NCBI RefSeq assembly: GCF_900100395.1
Contig: NZ_FNFB01000002.1
Coordinates: 309,074-373,073 of the forward strand
Origin: Nonomuraea maritima
GTDB taxonomy: Bacteria; Actinomycetota; Actinomycetes; Streptosporangiales; Streptosporangiaceae
Length of the DNA: 64,000 bases
Reading direction: 5' to 3'
A program made the translations under genes and the position numbers. The notes under the pieces were generated by a model. It saw only the letters and a program-made list of their open reading frames with translations, did no database searches and was not told the origin of the DNA. Below are positions 24,887-35,400 of the stretch, one piece after another. Numbering within the stretch: the first letter of the stretch is position 1; each line of letters opens with the position of its first letter.

Positions 24887-26554
24887 TTGCCCGGATGGCC
24901 GACCGTCGACCGTGCCGACGACCAGGAGCTGGTGGAGGCGCTGCGGCGTGCGGACAGCGATGCTCCCGCCAGGCTCTACGACGCCTACGCCGAGCGGCTG
25001 TACGACTACGCCTTCTCCCTCTCCCGCTCCGCAGGGGCCGGCCCCGACCGTGACCTCGCCGCCGACTCCGTGCACGACGCGCTGGTCACCGCGCAGGGCT
25101 GCGTGGACCGGCTGCGGGAGCCGGCCCGGCTGCGCGCCTGGCTGTACGCGCTGACCAGGTTCCAGGTACGGGCCCGTCTCGCGCACCGCTCCGGCACGCC
25201 CGCCGGCGGCACGCCGCTGCCAGGCCAGGTCGCGCACGACGACGTCGAGCCGGCCGACGCCGAGCTGACCGCCCTCGTCCACGAGACGCTGGCCGAGCTG
25301 AGCCGGGGCGAGCGCGAGGTGCTCGAACTGTCGGTACGCCACGGCCTGACCCCGGCGGAGGTCGGCGCGGTGCTCGGGCTGACCTCGCGGCAGGCGTCCA
25401 CCCGGCTCGGCAGGACCCGCGACCTGCTGGAGAACGCCGCCGCGGCGGTGGTGCTGGCGAAGACCGGCCGGGCGCACTGTCCCGACCTGTCGGCGATGGT
25501 GGACTCCTGGGAGGGCCCGCTCACCCCGCTCCTGCGCCGCCGGCTGTCGGGGCACATCGGCGGCTGCGAGGTCTGCACCGAGGGACGGCACCGCCAGGTC
25601 TCGGTCGCGCGGCTGCTGGACCTCGTGCCGGTCGCGTACCCGGGGCTCTCGCTGCGCCGCCGGGTGATCGACACGTGCGTCCGCCCCGAGCTGGACCGGA
25701 CCCGTACGTTGATCACCGATCGCGGGGACAGCTTCGACCGCACGGGGTTCCCTGTGGTGGCCGAGCGCCGCTCACGGCGCAGGCCGCGCCGCCTGGCGCC
25801 GGCGCTGCTCGTGGGTGCGTGCCTGACGGCGGCGACGGGAGCCGTGATCGCGGTCAACGGCGGCGGCGCGTCCGACCCGGCCGCGCTGACGCTCGCCCCC
25901 TCCCCCAGCCTCCCACCGGAGGCGGAGGTCGTCGTGGAGGACGAGATCACGCCGGAGGCCCCGTCCGAGACCGAAGCGGACGACCCGACGCCGTCCCCGC
26001 GACGGACGCCGGCGACCAGGCGGGACGAGCCTGGCGGGTCCGGCGTGCCGGAGGTGTCGGCGCCGAGCGCGCGGCCGGTGGTCTCGCGACCGCGCCCCCG
26101 GCCCTCCGCCGCGCCCACGACCACCCGCCGCGGGTCCTCGGCCGGCGCCCGGCTCGGCGTCGCGTGCCCGCGGACGGTCGACGACGCCGCGCAGATCGGG
26201 CTGAGCGCCCGCAACGCCGCCGTGTCCTGGGTGGCGACGGCCGCGCAGGGCCTGGACGTCCAGCCGGCGAGCGGTTCGGTGAAGGCGGGCGGCTCGGCGG
26301 TGGTCTGGGTGGCGGTCGTCGACCCGACGGAGCCGGGCACCGGCCGGATCACGTTCACCTCGAACGGCGGCACCGCGACGTGCACCGTGTCCTGGGAGGG
26401 CTCCGGCGTCCACCTGCCCGAGCTGCCGACGGACGACCCGCCGTCCACGCACCAGCCGTCGGCGTCCCGTGCGGACGGTCCCAGCAAGGGTCCTGACGTG
26501 CCCGGCGCGAGCCAGGAGCGCGAGGGCGCGGGGGCGGCGCGCCTGGACGGCTGA
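24887..26554 (+). CDS. ECF-like sigma factor fused to a zinc anti-sigma motif, membrane segment and secreted domain
   Basis: 555 residues from TTG 24887, which has GGAGGG at 6-nt spacing; GTG 24845 is an alternative. Residues 10-95 are a sigma-2-like region (ELVEALRRADSDAPARLYDAYAERLYDYAFSL ... RAWLYALTRFQVRARL). Residues 130-185 are sigma-4 (LSRGEREVLELSVRHGLTPAEVGAVLGLTSRQASTRL). Then comes H223-x3-C227-x2-C230, the ZAS motif normally found in separate anti-sigma factors. A membrane segment follows at about 303-325, a Pro/Thr-rich linker, and an external beta domain of about 90 residues. Sensor, anti-sigma and sigma are therefore one polypeptide. Release, if any, would need proteolysis (inference). 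Confidence 0.85.
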   Translation: MPGWPTVDRADDQELVEALRRADSDAPARLYDAYAERLYDYAFSLSRSAGAGPDRDLAADSVHDALVTAQGCVDRLREPARLRAWLYALTRFQVRARLAHRSGTPAGGTPLPGQVAHDDVEPADAELTALVHETLAELSRGEREVLELSVRHGLTPAEVGAVLGLTSRQASTRLGRTRDLLENAAAAVVLAKTGRAHCPDLSAMVDSWEGPLTPLLRRRLSGHIGGCEVCTEGRHRQVSVARLLDLVPVAYPGLSLRRRVIDTCVRPELDRTRTLITDRGDSFDRTGFPVVAERRSRRRPRRLAPALLVGACLTAATGAVIAVNGGGASDPAALTLAPSPSLPPEAEVVVEDEITPEAPSETEADDPTPSPRRTPATRRDEPGGSGVPEVSAPSARPVVSRPRPRPSAAPTTTRRGSSAGARLGVACPRTVDDAAQIGLSARNAAVSWVATAAQGLDVQPASGSVKAGGSAVVWVAVVDPTEPGTGRITFTSNGGTATCTVSWEGSGVHLPELPTDDPPSTHQPSASRADGPSKGPDVPGASQEREGAGAARLDG

Positions 26555-26858
26555 GGGCCTTCGTAAACGGAGCCCCAACTACAAGTAACCCCCATCTTTT
26601 ACAGGACAAATACGGATATATCGGACCCTGACGCGAACATGCCCGGCTACATAGGGCATTCTGGTGTGCTTGGGGATCGCGTCGGGGCCGGGTCCGCTTG
26701 ACCGTGTGTTTAACATCACACGAGAAATCTCAGCCTGCCGGTAAACCGGAGCGGGTCGCCAAGCGTCGGCATTGACGCGTCCAGGCGCGGATTGGTCCCA
26801 TGAGCTGGCGATCAGCCTTGCGTTTCTACCGGAAGAGGCAGGAAGAGAGAGACAGGAG
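26555..26858. promoter_or_regulatory. 304-bp regulatory gap before the exopolysaccharide operon
   Basis: There is no gene here. The segment is markedly AT-richer than its flanks (around 26578-26630 and 26700-26735). It has CCGGT-AA-ACCGG near 26736-26747, and a TGTG/CACA inverted repeat around TTTAACAT near 26705-26720. It very likely holds the operon promoter, but I cannot place the -10/-35 with confidence. Confidence 0.45.
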
Positions 26859-27230
26859 ATGCTCAAACAGCACCGCAGAGCGCTCGCCTGGCTGGTGGGG
26901 CTCGCCTGCATCGCGGGGGCGGTCATCGCGCTGTTCGATATCCAGACACCGTTGCGCCCCCTCCTGATCTCGCTCTTCCTTCTGGTCGTCCCGGGGGCCG
27001 CGGTGGTCGGGCTGCTGCGTGATCGCGACCCCCTGGCCGCACTGTCCGTGGGCGCGGCGGCCAGCCTCGTTCTCAACGTGCTCCTCGCGGAGGCCATGCT
27101 GCTCTTCAACGCGTGGTCACCGCGGGCGGGCGTCGCGACGGTCGCCGTGCTCGGAGGGTTCATGTACGTGCTTCGGCTGTTGTACCGGGGGAAGAGCATG
27201 CAGACCGAACAGGGGGCCAGGGCAAGGTGA
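26859..27230 (+). CDS. Small three- to four-helix membrane protein, first gene of the exopolysaccharide operon
   Basis: 123 residues from ATG 26859; purine-rich GGAAGAGAGAGACAGGAG precedes it. Segments LAWLVGLACIAGAVIALF, PLLISLFLLVVPGAAVVGLL, AALSVGAAASLVLNVLLAEAMLLF and GVATVAVLGGFMYVLRLLY are hydrophobic. Its stop overlaps the next start (GTGA), so it is coupled to the GNAT-like transferase. No family recognised; position suggests an accessory to assembly or export of the polymer. Confidence 0.75.
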   Translation: MLKQHRRALAWLVGLACIAGAVIALFDIQTPLRPLLISLFLLVVPGAAVVGLLRDRDPLAALSVGAAASLVLNVLLAEAMLLFNAWSPRAGVATVAVLGGFMYVLRLLYRGKSMQTEQGARAR

Positions 27231-28357
27231 AGATCGAGGTAGTCCGGCCTGGAGAGCTCGGCGACTCCGAGCGGGCGCGCTGGCGTGCGTTGCAGAAGGC
27301 CGACCCGACTCTGGACAACCCGTTCCTGTCGGTCGAGTTCGCCCTGGCGATGGACCGCCTGCGCGACTACGTGCGGGTGGCCGTCATCTCCGACGGAGGC
27401 GCCGTCCAGGGGTTCTTCCCCTACGAACGGCACAGCTTCGGCATCGGCAAACCGCTCGGCGGCTTCCTCACCACGTGTCATGGCCTGATCTCGGTCCCCG
27501 AGCTCAGGCTCGACGCCAAGGCGCTGCTGCGCGCGTGCAAGCTGTCGGTGTTCGACTTCGACCATCTCGTGGCGGGGCAGCCGACGTTCGCCCCGTACGA
27601 GGCGGATGTCCGGCCCGCTCCCGTCATGGACTTCACCGCCGGGTTCGACGCCTGGCTGGAGCAGGTCAAAGCCAACTCGCCGAAGAACCTCAAGACGGTG
27701 CGCTACAAGGAACGCAAGCTCGGCCGCGAGCACGGCGGGCTGCGTTTCGAGTGGGCCTCGGCCGACCCCGAGGTGTTGCGCACCCTGCTGGCCTGGAAAT
27801 CCGACCAGTATCGGCGGACCGGCCGGGTGGACAGGTTCGCCCAGCCGTGGATCGTCGAGCTGACCGACCTCATGCACGCCGAGAACTCCCCCGACTTCGG
27901 GGGCGTCCTCACGATGCTGTACGCCGGTGACGAGCCGGTGGCCGGTCATTTCGGCCTCCGGACGGCCACCACGCTCGTCGGGTGGTTCCCCGCCTACGAC
28001 ACAGAGTTCGGCCGCTACTCGCCCGGAATCGTCCACCACATGCAGATGGCCGAGGCGGCCGCCGAGGCCGGGCTGCACATGGTCGACATGGGCAAGGGCG
28101 GCAAGGAGTACAAAGACTGGCTCAAGAGCGGGGTCCTGTACGTCGCCGAAGGCCGCATCTCCCGACCGTCGCCCACCGCGGCGGTCCACTGGATGGGCCG
28201 AACTCCTTTCAACAAAGCCCGAACAATTGTCATGGACCGGCCGTCTCTTTATAGGGCGGCCGACCGTGTCCTCAAGGGCTTCGGTCGGGTGCGCACCTCG
28301 ATGCATCAGCAGGAGTCACCCAACGGAGTGATGAAGGAACCGACCGGAGCGAGCTGA
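27227..28357 (+). CDS. FemAB/CelD-like GNAT acyltransferase (Acetyltransf_6), copy 1
   Basis: 376 residues from GTG 27227. VAVISDGGAVQGFFPYERH is the N-terminal half; FGGVLTMLYAGDEPVAGHFGLRTATTLVGWFPAYDTEFGRYSPGIVHHMQMAEAAAEAG is the GNAT-like acyl-transfer half seen in polysaccharide-cluster proteins of the CelD/BcsL type. It probably acylates a sugar of the polymer or its lipid-linked precursor. A paralogue with about half its residues identical by eye lies at 39839-40921. Confidence 0.85.
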   Translation: MKIEVVRPGELGDSERARWRALQKADPTLDNPFLSVEFALAMDRLRDYVRVAVISDGGAVQGFFPYERHSFGIGKPLGGFLTTCHGLISVPELRLDAKALLRACKLSVFDFDHLVAGQPTFAPYEADVRPAPVMDFTAGFDAWLEQVKANSPKNLKTVRYKERKLGREHGGLRFEWASADPEVLRTLLAWKSDQYRRTGRVDRFAQPWIVELTDLMHAENSPDFGGVLTMLYAGDEPVAGHFGLRTATTLVGWFPAYDTEFGRYSPGIVHHMQMAEAAAEAGLHMVDMGKGGKEYKDWLKSGVLYVAEGRISRPSPTAAVHWMGRTPFNKARTIVMDRPSLYRAADRVLKGFGRVRTSMHQQESPNGVMKEPTGAS

Positions 28358-28506
28358 CCCCTCACTCACCCCCCGGCACAGTACATACACCCTTTACGTC
28401 ACCAAGGGCCTCTCCACGCGTGGTCCGCCGGCGGCACCGTTCCCACAGCACCCGGGAGCGGTCCACACCGGTACGCGGCGCGGGGCCCGGAAGGATTGTT
28501 CTCGCC

Positions 28507-29340
28507 ATGAGTCCCGAGATCACCAAGCACAACGGGAAGGTGCCGACCTCGTCTCTGCGGTCGATGCCGCCGCCGTCCAGCTTCACGCCTGTGACCCCTC
28601 ACCTGGCCATCTCCCCGACGGTCAGCGTGGTCGTACCGGCCATGAACGAGGCCGAGAACCTGCCGCATGTGTTCGCCACGATCCCGCAGTGGATCGACGA
28701 GATCGTGCTCGTCGACGGCAACTCCGTGGACGACACGGTGGCCGTGGCCAAGCGCCTGCGCCCCCACGTCAAGGTGGTGACGCAGACCGGGAAGGGCAAG
28801 GGCGACGCCCTGGCCGCCGGGTTCGCCGCGTGCACGAGCGACATCATCGTGATGATCGACGCCGACGGCTCGACCGACGGCCGCGAGATCGTCAACTTCG
28901 TGGGCGCGCTCGTGACCGGCGCCGACTTCGTCAAGGGCTCGCGCTACGCCTCGGGTGGCGGCAGCGACGACCTGACGCTCAACCGGCGCCTCGGCAACAA
29001 GGTCCTGACCGGCATCGTCAACGTGATGTACAACACCAAGTACACCGACCTGTGCTACGGCTACAACGCCTTCTGGGCCCGCCACCTCGACGTGCTCGAC
29101 CTCGACTGCGACGGATTCGAGGTCGAGACGCTGATGAACGTCCGTGCCGCCAAGGCCGGGCTGAAGGTGCACGAGGTGCCGAGCCACGAGCGCAACCGCA
29201 TCCACGGCGAGAGCAACCTGCACGTCGTGCGTGACGGTTTCCGCGTGCTGAAGACCATCCTGAAGGAGTGGCGGCGCCAGCCCGCTCCCCCGCGAGCCGA
29301 GCCCACCACCACTCCTGCCGCCGACCGAGGCGTGGCATAA
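28507..29340 (+). CDS. GT2 glycosyltransferase
   Basis: 277 residues from ATG 28507 (GGAAGGA upstream). After a 35-residue disordered N-terminus comes VSVVVPAMNEAENLPHVFATIP, EIVLVDGNSVDDTV, GKGKGDALAAGFAACTSDIIVMIDADGSTDGREI with the DxD metal site, and YTDLCYGYNAFW. This is the DPMS-like subgroup, a candidate for the initiating or polyprenyl-phosphate step. The 149-bp gap before it could hold an extra promoter. Confidence 0.87.
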   Translation: MSPEITKHNGKVPTSSLRSMPPPSSFTPVTPHLAISPTVSVVVPAMNEAENLPHVFATIPQWIDEIVLVDGNSVDDTVAVAKRLRPHVKVVTQTGKGKGDALAAGFAACTSDIIVMIDADGSTDGREIVNFVGALVTGADFVKGSRYASGGGSDDLTLNRRLGNKVLTGIVNVMYNTKYTDLCYGYNAFWARHLDVLDLDCDGFEVETLMNVRAAKAGLKVHEVPSHERNRIHGESNLHVVRDGFRVLKTILKEWRRQPAPPRAEPTTTPAADRGVA

Positions 29341-29352
29341 GAAGGACTTTCT

Positions 29353-30294
29353 GTGAACACGTCTGTTGTCATCTGCGTCTACACCGACGAACGGTGGGAG
29401 GACATCAGGCAGGCAGTCGAGTCGGTCGAGAACCAGACACGCCCGGCACACGAGCTGATCCTGGTCGTCGACCACAACCCCGACCTGCACCTGCGACTGA
29501 AGCTCGCGTATCCACAGGCCATCGTGGTGGAGAACACGCACGAGCAGGGGCTGTCCGGGGGCAAGAACACCGGCGTCGCCACGGCGAACGGCGAGATCGT
29601 CGCCTTCCTCGACGACGACGCGGTCGCCGACCCCGGCTGGCTGGAGGCTTTGGAGGAGGGCTTCCAGGAGCCGGGGGTCGTCGGCGTCGGCGGCCGTACC
29701 GAGCCCTTGTGGGCGTCGGCACGGCGGCCGCGGTGGTTCCCGTACGAGTTCGACTGGACGGTCGGGTGCACCTACCGCGGCATGCCGTCGGTACGCGCGC
29801 CCATCCGCAACGTGATGGGCGGCAACGCCGCGTTCCTGCGTGACGTCGTGTCCGAGGTGGGCGGCTTCCACAGCGGCATCGGACGCAGCGTGCAGGGGCG
29901 CAAGTCGCGGCCGCTCGGCTGCGAGGAGACCGAGTTCTGCATCCGTCTCACGCAGCGCAAGCCGGGCTCCGTCATGCTCTTCGAGCCGCGGGCGCTGATC
30001 GGGCACAAGGTGTCCCGCCAGCGCGAGCGGTTCGCCTACTTCAGGTCCAGGTGCTACGCGGAAGGGTTGTCGAAGGCTCTGGTGACACGGGAGGTGGGCA
30101 CCCAGGACGGGCTCTCCAGCGAGCGCGCGCACGCGATGAAGACGCTGCCGCTCGGAGCGCTGCGCGGCGTCGGCGAGACACTGCGGGGCGATGTCGGCGG
30201 GCTCGGCCGGGCGGCCGCGATCGTGATCGGGCTGGCCTGGACGACCTGGGGCTACGTCGTCGGTTCCGCACGGCTGAAGGCGGCACGGTCATGA
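29353..30294 (+). CDS. GT2 glycosyltransferase (rhamnosyl/galactofuranosyl-type)
   Basis: 313 residues from GTG 29353. TSVVICVYTDERWEDIRQAVESVENQT, LILVVDHNP, GKNTGVATANGEIVAFLDDDAVADPGWLEAL (DDD metal site) and GCEETEFCIRLTQ (catalytic ED-like base region) are typical of inverting polymer-building GT2 enzymes. A C-terminal hydrophobic stretch (AAAIVIGLAWTTWGYVVGSA) may tether it to the membrane. Its stop overlaps the deacetylase start. Confidence 0.88.
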   Translation: MNTSVVICVYTDERWEDIRQAVESVENQTRPAHELILVVDHNPDLHLRLKLAYPQAIVVENTHEQGLSGGKNTGVATANGEIVAFLDDDAVADPGWLEALEEGFQEPGVVGVGGRTEPLWASARRPRWFPYEFDWTVGCTYRGMPSVRAPIRNVMGGNAAFLRDVVSEVGGFHSGIGRSVQGRKSRPLGCEETEFCIRLTQRKPGSVMLFEPRALIGHKVSRQRERFAYFRSRCYAEGLSKALVTREVGTQDGLSSERAHAMKTLPLGALRGVGETLRGDVGGLGRAAAIVIGLAWTTWGYVVGSARLKAARS

Positions 30295-31091
30295 TCCGCG
30301 TACCGATCCTGATGTACCACTCGGTCAGCGACAGCCCCAACGACGAGACGCGGCCGCACGCCGTGCGGCCGTCCGACCTCGAGGAGCAGCTCGACCACCT
30401 GGCCGTGAGCGGCTTCACGCCGCTCACGCTGGGCGACCTCGCGGACTCGTTTCGTGACGGCGAGCGCGCGCTGCCGGCCAAGCCGGTCGTGCTCACGTTC
30501 GACGACGGCTACGCCGACTTCCACAGCCACGCGCTGCCGTTACTGGAACGTCACAACTTCCCGGCCACGGTCTTCCTGACCAGCGGCTGGGTGTCCGACG
30601 CCGGCGCCGACGCCGCGGGCCGGCCGCTCGACGCCATGCTGTCGTGGGGTCAGGCGCGCGAGGCCGCCCAGACCGGTGTCGAGATCGGCGGCCACAGCCA
30701 CAGCCACCCCCAGCTCGACCAGCTCCGCACCGACGAGTTGCGCGACGAGCTGCGCAGGAACAAGGGGCTGCTGGAGGAGCGGATCGGCACGCCGGTCGCC
30801 ACCATGGCCTACCCCTACGGCTACTCCAGCGCCCGCGTCCGCCAGGAAGTACGCAAGGCCGGTTACTCCGCCGCCTGCGCCGTGAACAACGCGATCGCCG
30901 CCGACCGGCACGACCTGCTCGCCGTCCCCCGGCTGACGGTCGGCAAGGGCACGACCATCACCATGTTCAAGCGCGCCGTCGAAGGCAGCGCCGTGCCGCT
31001 CATCTACCTGCGCGAACGCATCCTCACCAAGGGATACGCCGTCGTCCGCAGGACGAGGTACGGAGTGCGACGGGTGCGCGGAGATGTCTGA
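30291..31091 (+). CDS. Polysaccharide deacetylase (CE4/NodB)
   Basis: 266 residues from ATG 30291, overlapping the previous stop (ATGA). VPILMYHSV, VVLTFDDGYADFHSHALPLL (motif 1, catalytic Asp and metal Asp), GGHSHSHPQL (motif 2, metal His pair) and MAYPYGYSS (motif 3) are the NodB motifs. No signal peptide is visible, so it may act on a lipid-linked intermediate inside the cell. It lies between GT2 and flippase genes and overlaps the latter by 8 bp. Confidence 0.9.
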   Translation: MIRVPILMYHSVSDSPNDETRPHAVRPSDLEEQLDHLAVSGFTPLTLGDLADSFRDGERALPAKPVVLTFDDGYADFHSHALPLLERHNFPATVFLTSGWVSDAGADAAGRPLDAMLSWGQAREAAQTGVEIGGHSHSHPQLDQLRTDELRDELRRNKGLLEERIGTPVATMAYPYGYSSARVRQEVRKAGYSAACAVNNAIAADRHDLLAVPRLTVGKGTTITMFKRAVEGSAVPLIYLRERILTKGYAVVRRTRYGVRRVRGDV

Positions 31092-32400
31092 GCTCCGGAA
31101 GAAGATCCTCGGCGATCTGCGCAACCCGCTGTTCCGCCAGGGCTACGCGCTCATGGCCAACACGGTGATCACCGGTGTGCTCGGCATGGGCTACTGGCTG
31201 CTGGCCGCCCACTTCTACACCTCCGAGGAGTTCGGCCGCGGGCAGGCGGTGATCACGGCGATGCGGCTGTTCGCGTCGCTGACCGCGCTCGGGTTCGTGG
31301 GGGCGCTGGCGCGCTTCCTGCCGGTGTCGGGCCGCCGTACGCCGGAGGTCATCCTGCGCGGGTACGGCCTGGCCGCCGCCACCGGCGGCGTCGCGGCGGT
31401 CGGCTTCCTGCTGACGCTGCCGCTGTGGGGCGAGACCTACTCCGTGCTGGCCGGGTTCGGACCTGGCCTGTTCTTCCTGGGCTCGGTGGTGGTGTGGGCC
31501 GTCTTCACGCTGCAGGACGTGGTGCTGACCGGTTTGCGCCGGGCCACGTTCGTGCCGCTGAACAACCTGATCTTCGGCCTGGTGAAGATGGGGCTGCTCG
31601 TCGCGCTGGCCGGCGCGCTGCCCGAGGGGGGCGTCTTCGTCTCCTGGGTCATCCCGACCGCGCTCGCCCTCATCCCGATCCAATGGCTGATCTTCGGCGT
31701 GGTCGTGCCCCGGCACGTCCGGCAGGCCGACGCCGCGCAGGAGCCGCCGCGGCTGCGTGAGATGGGCAGGTTCCTGGCCGGCGACTTCCCCGGCGCGCTG
31801 TCCATCCTGGCGATCGTGTACCTCGTGCCCGTGGTGGTCGCCACGCAGGTGGGCGAGGCCACGTTCGGGCGCTTCGCGATGGCGCACACGCTGGCGAGCA
31901 TGATCGAGCTGCTGGCCATGAACATGGCGGTGTCGCTGACCGTCGAGGGCTCGTTCGAGCGTGCCCGCCTGGCCGAGAACTGCCGGCGGGCGCTGCAACG
32001 GGCGTTCCTGATCGTCACGCCGATCATCGCGGTGGCGCTCCTCGGCGCGCCGCTGATCCTGCGGATCTTCGGCGCCGAGTTCGCCGAGGAGGGTACGACG
32101 CTGCTGCGGCTGATGTCGCTGGCGGTGCTGCCGCGGGTGCTGATCGAGGTCTACCTGAGTGCGCTGCGGGCGCAGAGCCGGGCGCGGGCGCTCGCGACGG
32201 TGCAGATCGGGCTGGCCGCGCTCGTGCTGGTGTCCACCGTCGTCCTGTTCCCGCATTTCGGCGTCAACGCGGTGGGATACGGACTACTCTCTAGCGAACT
32301 TCTCATGGCACTGTTGATCTTCGGGAAGCTGCGCAAGATTCTCAAGTACGACGAAACCGAGAGGTCGCCTGTCACCCAGGGGTCGTCCGGGGCCGCATGA
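31084..32400 (+). CDS. Wzx-like oligosaccharide flippase
   Basis: 438 residues with 12-14 hydrophobic segments. The N-terminal pattern NPLFRQGYALMANTVITGVLGMGYWLLAAHFYTSEEFGRGQAVITAMRLFASLTALGF fits the polysaccharide-export branch of the MOP superfamily. It would carry lipid-linked repeat units outward. It is coupled by overlap to the deacetylase and to the large protein after it (ATGA). Confidence 0.87.
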   Translation: MSELRKKILGDLRNPLFRQGYALMANTVITGVLGMGYWLLAAHFYTSEEFGRGQAVITAMRLFASLTALGFVGALARFLPVSGRRTPEVILRGYGLAAATGGVAAVGFLLTLPLWGETYSVLAGFGPGLFFLGSVVVWAVFTLQDVVLTGLRRATFVPLNNLIFGLVKMGLLVALAGALPEGGVFVSWVIPTALALIPIQWLIFGVVVPRHVRQADAAQEPPRLREMGRFLAGDFPGALSILAIVYLVPVVVATQVGEATFGRFAMAHTLASMIELLAMNMAVSLTVEGSFERARLAENCRRALQRAFLIVTPIIAVALLGAPLILRIFGAEFAEEGTTLLRLMSLAVLPRVLIEVYLSALRAQSRARALATVQIGLAALVLVSTVVLFPHFGVNAVGYGLLSSELLMALLIFGKLRKILKYDETERSPVTQGSSGAA

Positions 32401-35400
32401 TGGTCAACGTGACACAACGGGACGGCGATGGCAAGGCAACGGGGATCACCGGCTCCTCGAACGACCGCAAGGAGGAGCCAGAGGTGCCCTTCGATCCGGA
32501 CGCGACGGGAGTCATCCCGAAGCTGACGTTCGACTCCCCACCTGACGGCGCCACCCCGGCGAAGGGCACGCCGGCGAAGCCCGCCACCCCCGAAGAACCC
32601 ACCGCGACCCCGGCCGAACAGCCTGCCGCAACCCCCGCGAAGCAGCCCGCCGCAACCCCTGCGAAGCAGCCCGCCGCAACGCCGGCGAAGCCGCCCGCCG
32701 TGACCCCGGCGACGCCGCGTCCGGCCGCCAAGAGCCCCGCCAGTGCGGGCAAGCCGGTGCTGGGCGGTGACGACGAGGTTGACAGCGCGGACTCCGAGAC
32801 GACCGCGGAGATCCGCCTGCCCCTCCCGGCCCACATAGGCCGCCCCCCGACCGCCGACCCCACCACCAGGACCCCCGAAGGTTCCGCTGCCGCAGCCACC
32901 GCCGCCGAGACCACCGCGGACGTCCGGACGGGGTCGGCGCCGAGGGTGACTTCCCCGTCGTCCACGGCTCCTTCCACGCCTGGCCCCCGTACGCAGCAGG
33001 ACGACGACACCGTCCCGACCGAGCCCGAGACACCGGCGGCCACCGCCCGCCCCGGCAGCGGCCCCCAGAAGGCCGGCACGCCCCCGCCCGCGAGCGCGGG
33101 CTCGCCGCAGCAACCTGCAGAGAAACCGCAGGAGGCACGGAGCGAGCCGCAGCACGCCCTCAGCGGGGCGACGCAGGCCCCGAGCGGGCCGCAGGAGGCT
33201 CCCAGCGAGTTGCGGGAGGTGCGGAGCGAGGCTTCGGACGCCCTGGGCGAGCCCCAGCGGGCTCGGCGGGAAGGTGGGCTGCGGGGCTGGGTCGGGCGGC
33301 TGGTCGGCAGTGCGCCCACGTGGTTGCCCGCGTTGCTCGCCGTCGAGGGTCTGGTCATGTACGTGCTCGCGCTCAAGGCCCCCGTGGGCCCGATGCGCGG
33401 CGTCAACCCGGCCGACATCGACGGGCTGGGCCTGATCTCGGCGCTTCCTGTGACGGCGTTCGCCGCCCTCCTGATCATGCTCGTGTCGTTCTTCGTCACG
33501 GTCACCCAGCGCACCGACCGCAAGTTCCTGCTGCTGTTCCAGATCGCCGCGATCACGTTCGCGCTGCACGGCGCGGGCGCGCTCGTGGCGCAGGAGCCGC
33601 GGTTCCCGACGGCCTACATCCACGCCGGTTTCGTGGAGTTCATCGCCAGGACCGGCGAGACGGCGATCAACATCGACGCCCGCATGGGCTGGCCGGGTTT
33701 CTTCGCGCTCTTCGCGTTCGTCACGAAGGCCGCCGGCATCACCGACCTGACGCCGATCCTGCAGTGGACGCCACTCCTGTCCAATCTGCTGTATCTGCTG
33801 CCGTTCGTCCTGATCCTGCGACAGGTGGTGGCGACCACGCGGGCGCGGTGGTTCGCGGCGCTGCTGTTCGTGCTGGTGCAGTGGATCGGCCAGGACTACT
33901 TCTCCCCGCAGGGCTTCACGTTCGCGCTCTACCTGGCGTTCGTGGCGATCCTGCTGAGATGGTTCGGCCGGGTCGAGCCGCGGACGAAGCCGATCCCGCC
34001 GAAGGGCCTGCGCAAGCTCATCGGCCGGCTCGACGCGATGATCCCGGGCGAGCTCGCCAACACCGGCACGTTCCGGGCCGACAAGCTGCTCATGCTGCTG
34101 ATGCTGGTGGCGCTGTTCCTGGCGTCGGTGGCCTCGCACCAGATCACGCCGTTCATGATGCTCGGCGTGGTGACGGCGTTCCTGCTGTTCAAGCGGACGT
34201 CGCTGACGTGGGCGCTGCCGTTCGTGCTCGGGATGGTGGTGCTGGCCTGGATCAGCTACATGACGGTCGGGTTCTGGGCCGGCCAGATCGACACGATCTT
34301 CGGCGGGTTCGGCGACATCCTCGCCAACCTGCGCAGCAACACGGGCGACCGCATCGAGGGCACCGACCCGGCGCACGCGATGGTGCTGCAGGCCCGGCTC
34401 GGCATCCTGGTCGTGATCCTCAGCCTCGCGGCGGCCGGCCTGCTCCGGCGGCTGCGGCGCGGGGTGTTCGACCGTTCGGCGCTGATCCTGCTGTGCGTGC
34501 CCGTGCTGGCGCTGGCCCTGCAGAGCTACGGCGGCGAGATCGGCCTGCGGATCTACATGTTCGCGCTGCCGGGCGCGTGCCTGCTGGCCGCGTACGCGTT
34601 CTTCCCCAACCTGCCCTCCGACAGCGCGGACGTGCGGGAGGAGACCGTACCGATCCGCAAGCGGAACATCCGCTTCAACCCGGAGCTGACGAAGCGGATC
34701 TCGTTCGTGCTGGCGGCGTGCTTCGCGGTGCTGTTCGCGATGGCGTTCCTGCTGGCCCGGTACGGCAACGAGCAGTTCGAACGGGTCACCTCCGGCGAGG
34801 TCGCGGCCCTGCACTACGTCTACGACCACGACAAGCCGAGCGCGCGCGTCCTCTACCTGGTGCCGAGGGAGGGTCCGGAGGTCACGCCGACCCTGCCGTG
34901 GGGCGAGCGCGACGTCGAGCTCGTCAGCTTCAACGTGCAGGCGCTCGTGCACAAGGACCCGACGCAGATCGACGACGCGGTGAAGGCGCTGCGCGGGCAG
35001 CCCCGCAACTCGTACCTGATGGTGAGCACCGGGCAGGTGAGCTACCTCCAGCTCAACGAGGGCTTCCCGCGCGGCTGGGGCGAGAAGTTCCGTGCGGCGC
35101 TGGACGCCTCGCCCGACCTGCAGAAGGTCTTCTCCAACAAGGACGCGGCGCTCTACACGTGGAAGACCTTCGTCCGTGGCACCGAGATCCCCGACCCGAT
35201 CCCGTACGAGGGTCGCGGCGACCCCACGACGCCGTGGACGCCGGTGGGCGTCGGCGCGCTGATCCTCACCTGGGTGTCGCTGGGCGCGTACGAGATCATC
35301 CGGTTGAACGGCCCCGACCGGGCGCCCAAGGCGCGCAGGCGGCTGCTGTACCTAGCGGTTCCCTCGTTCGTCGTGGCGTTCGCGGTGATCGTCGAGCGGT

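Noticed and set aside
32619..32714. Tandem repeats as a CRISPR array
   Set aside because: Units are contiguous, 24 nt, coding and in frame, with no spacers.
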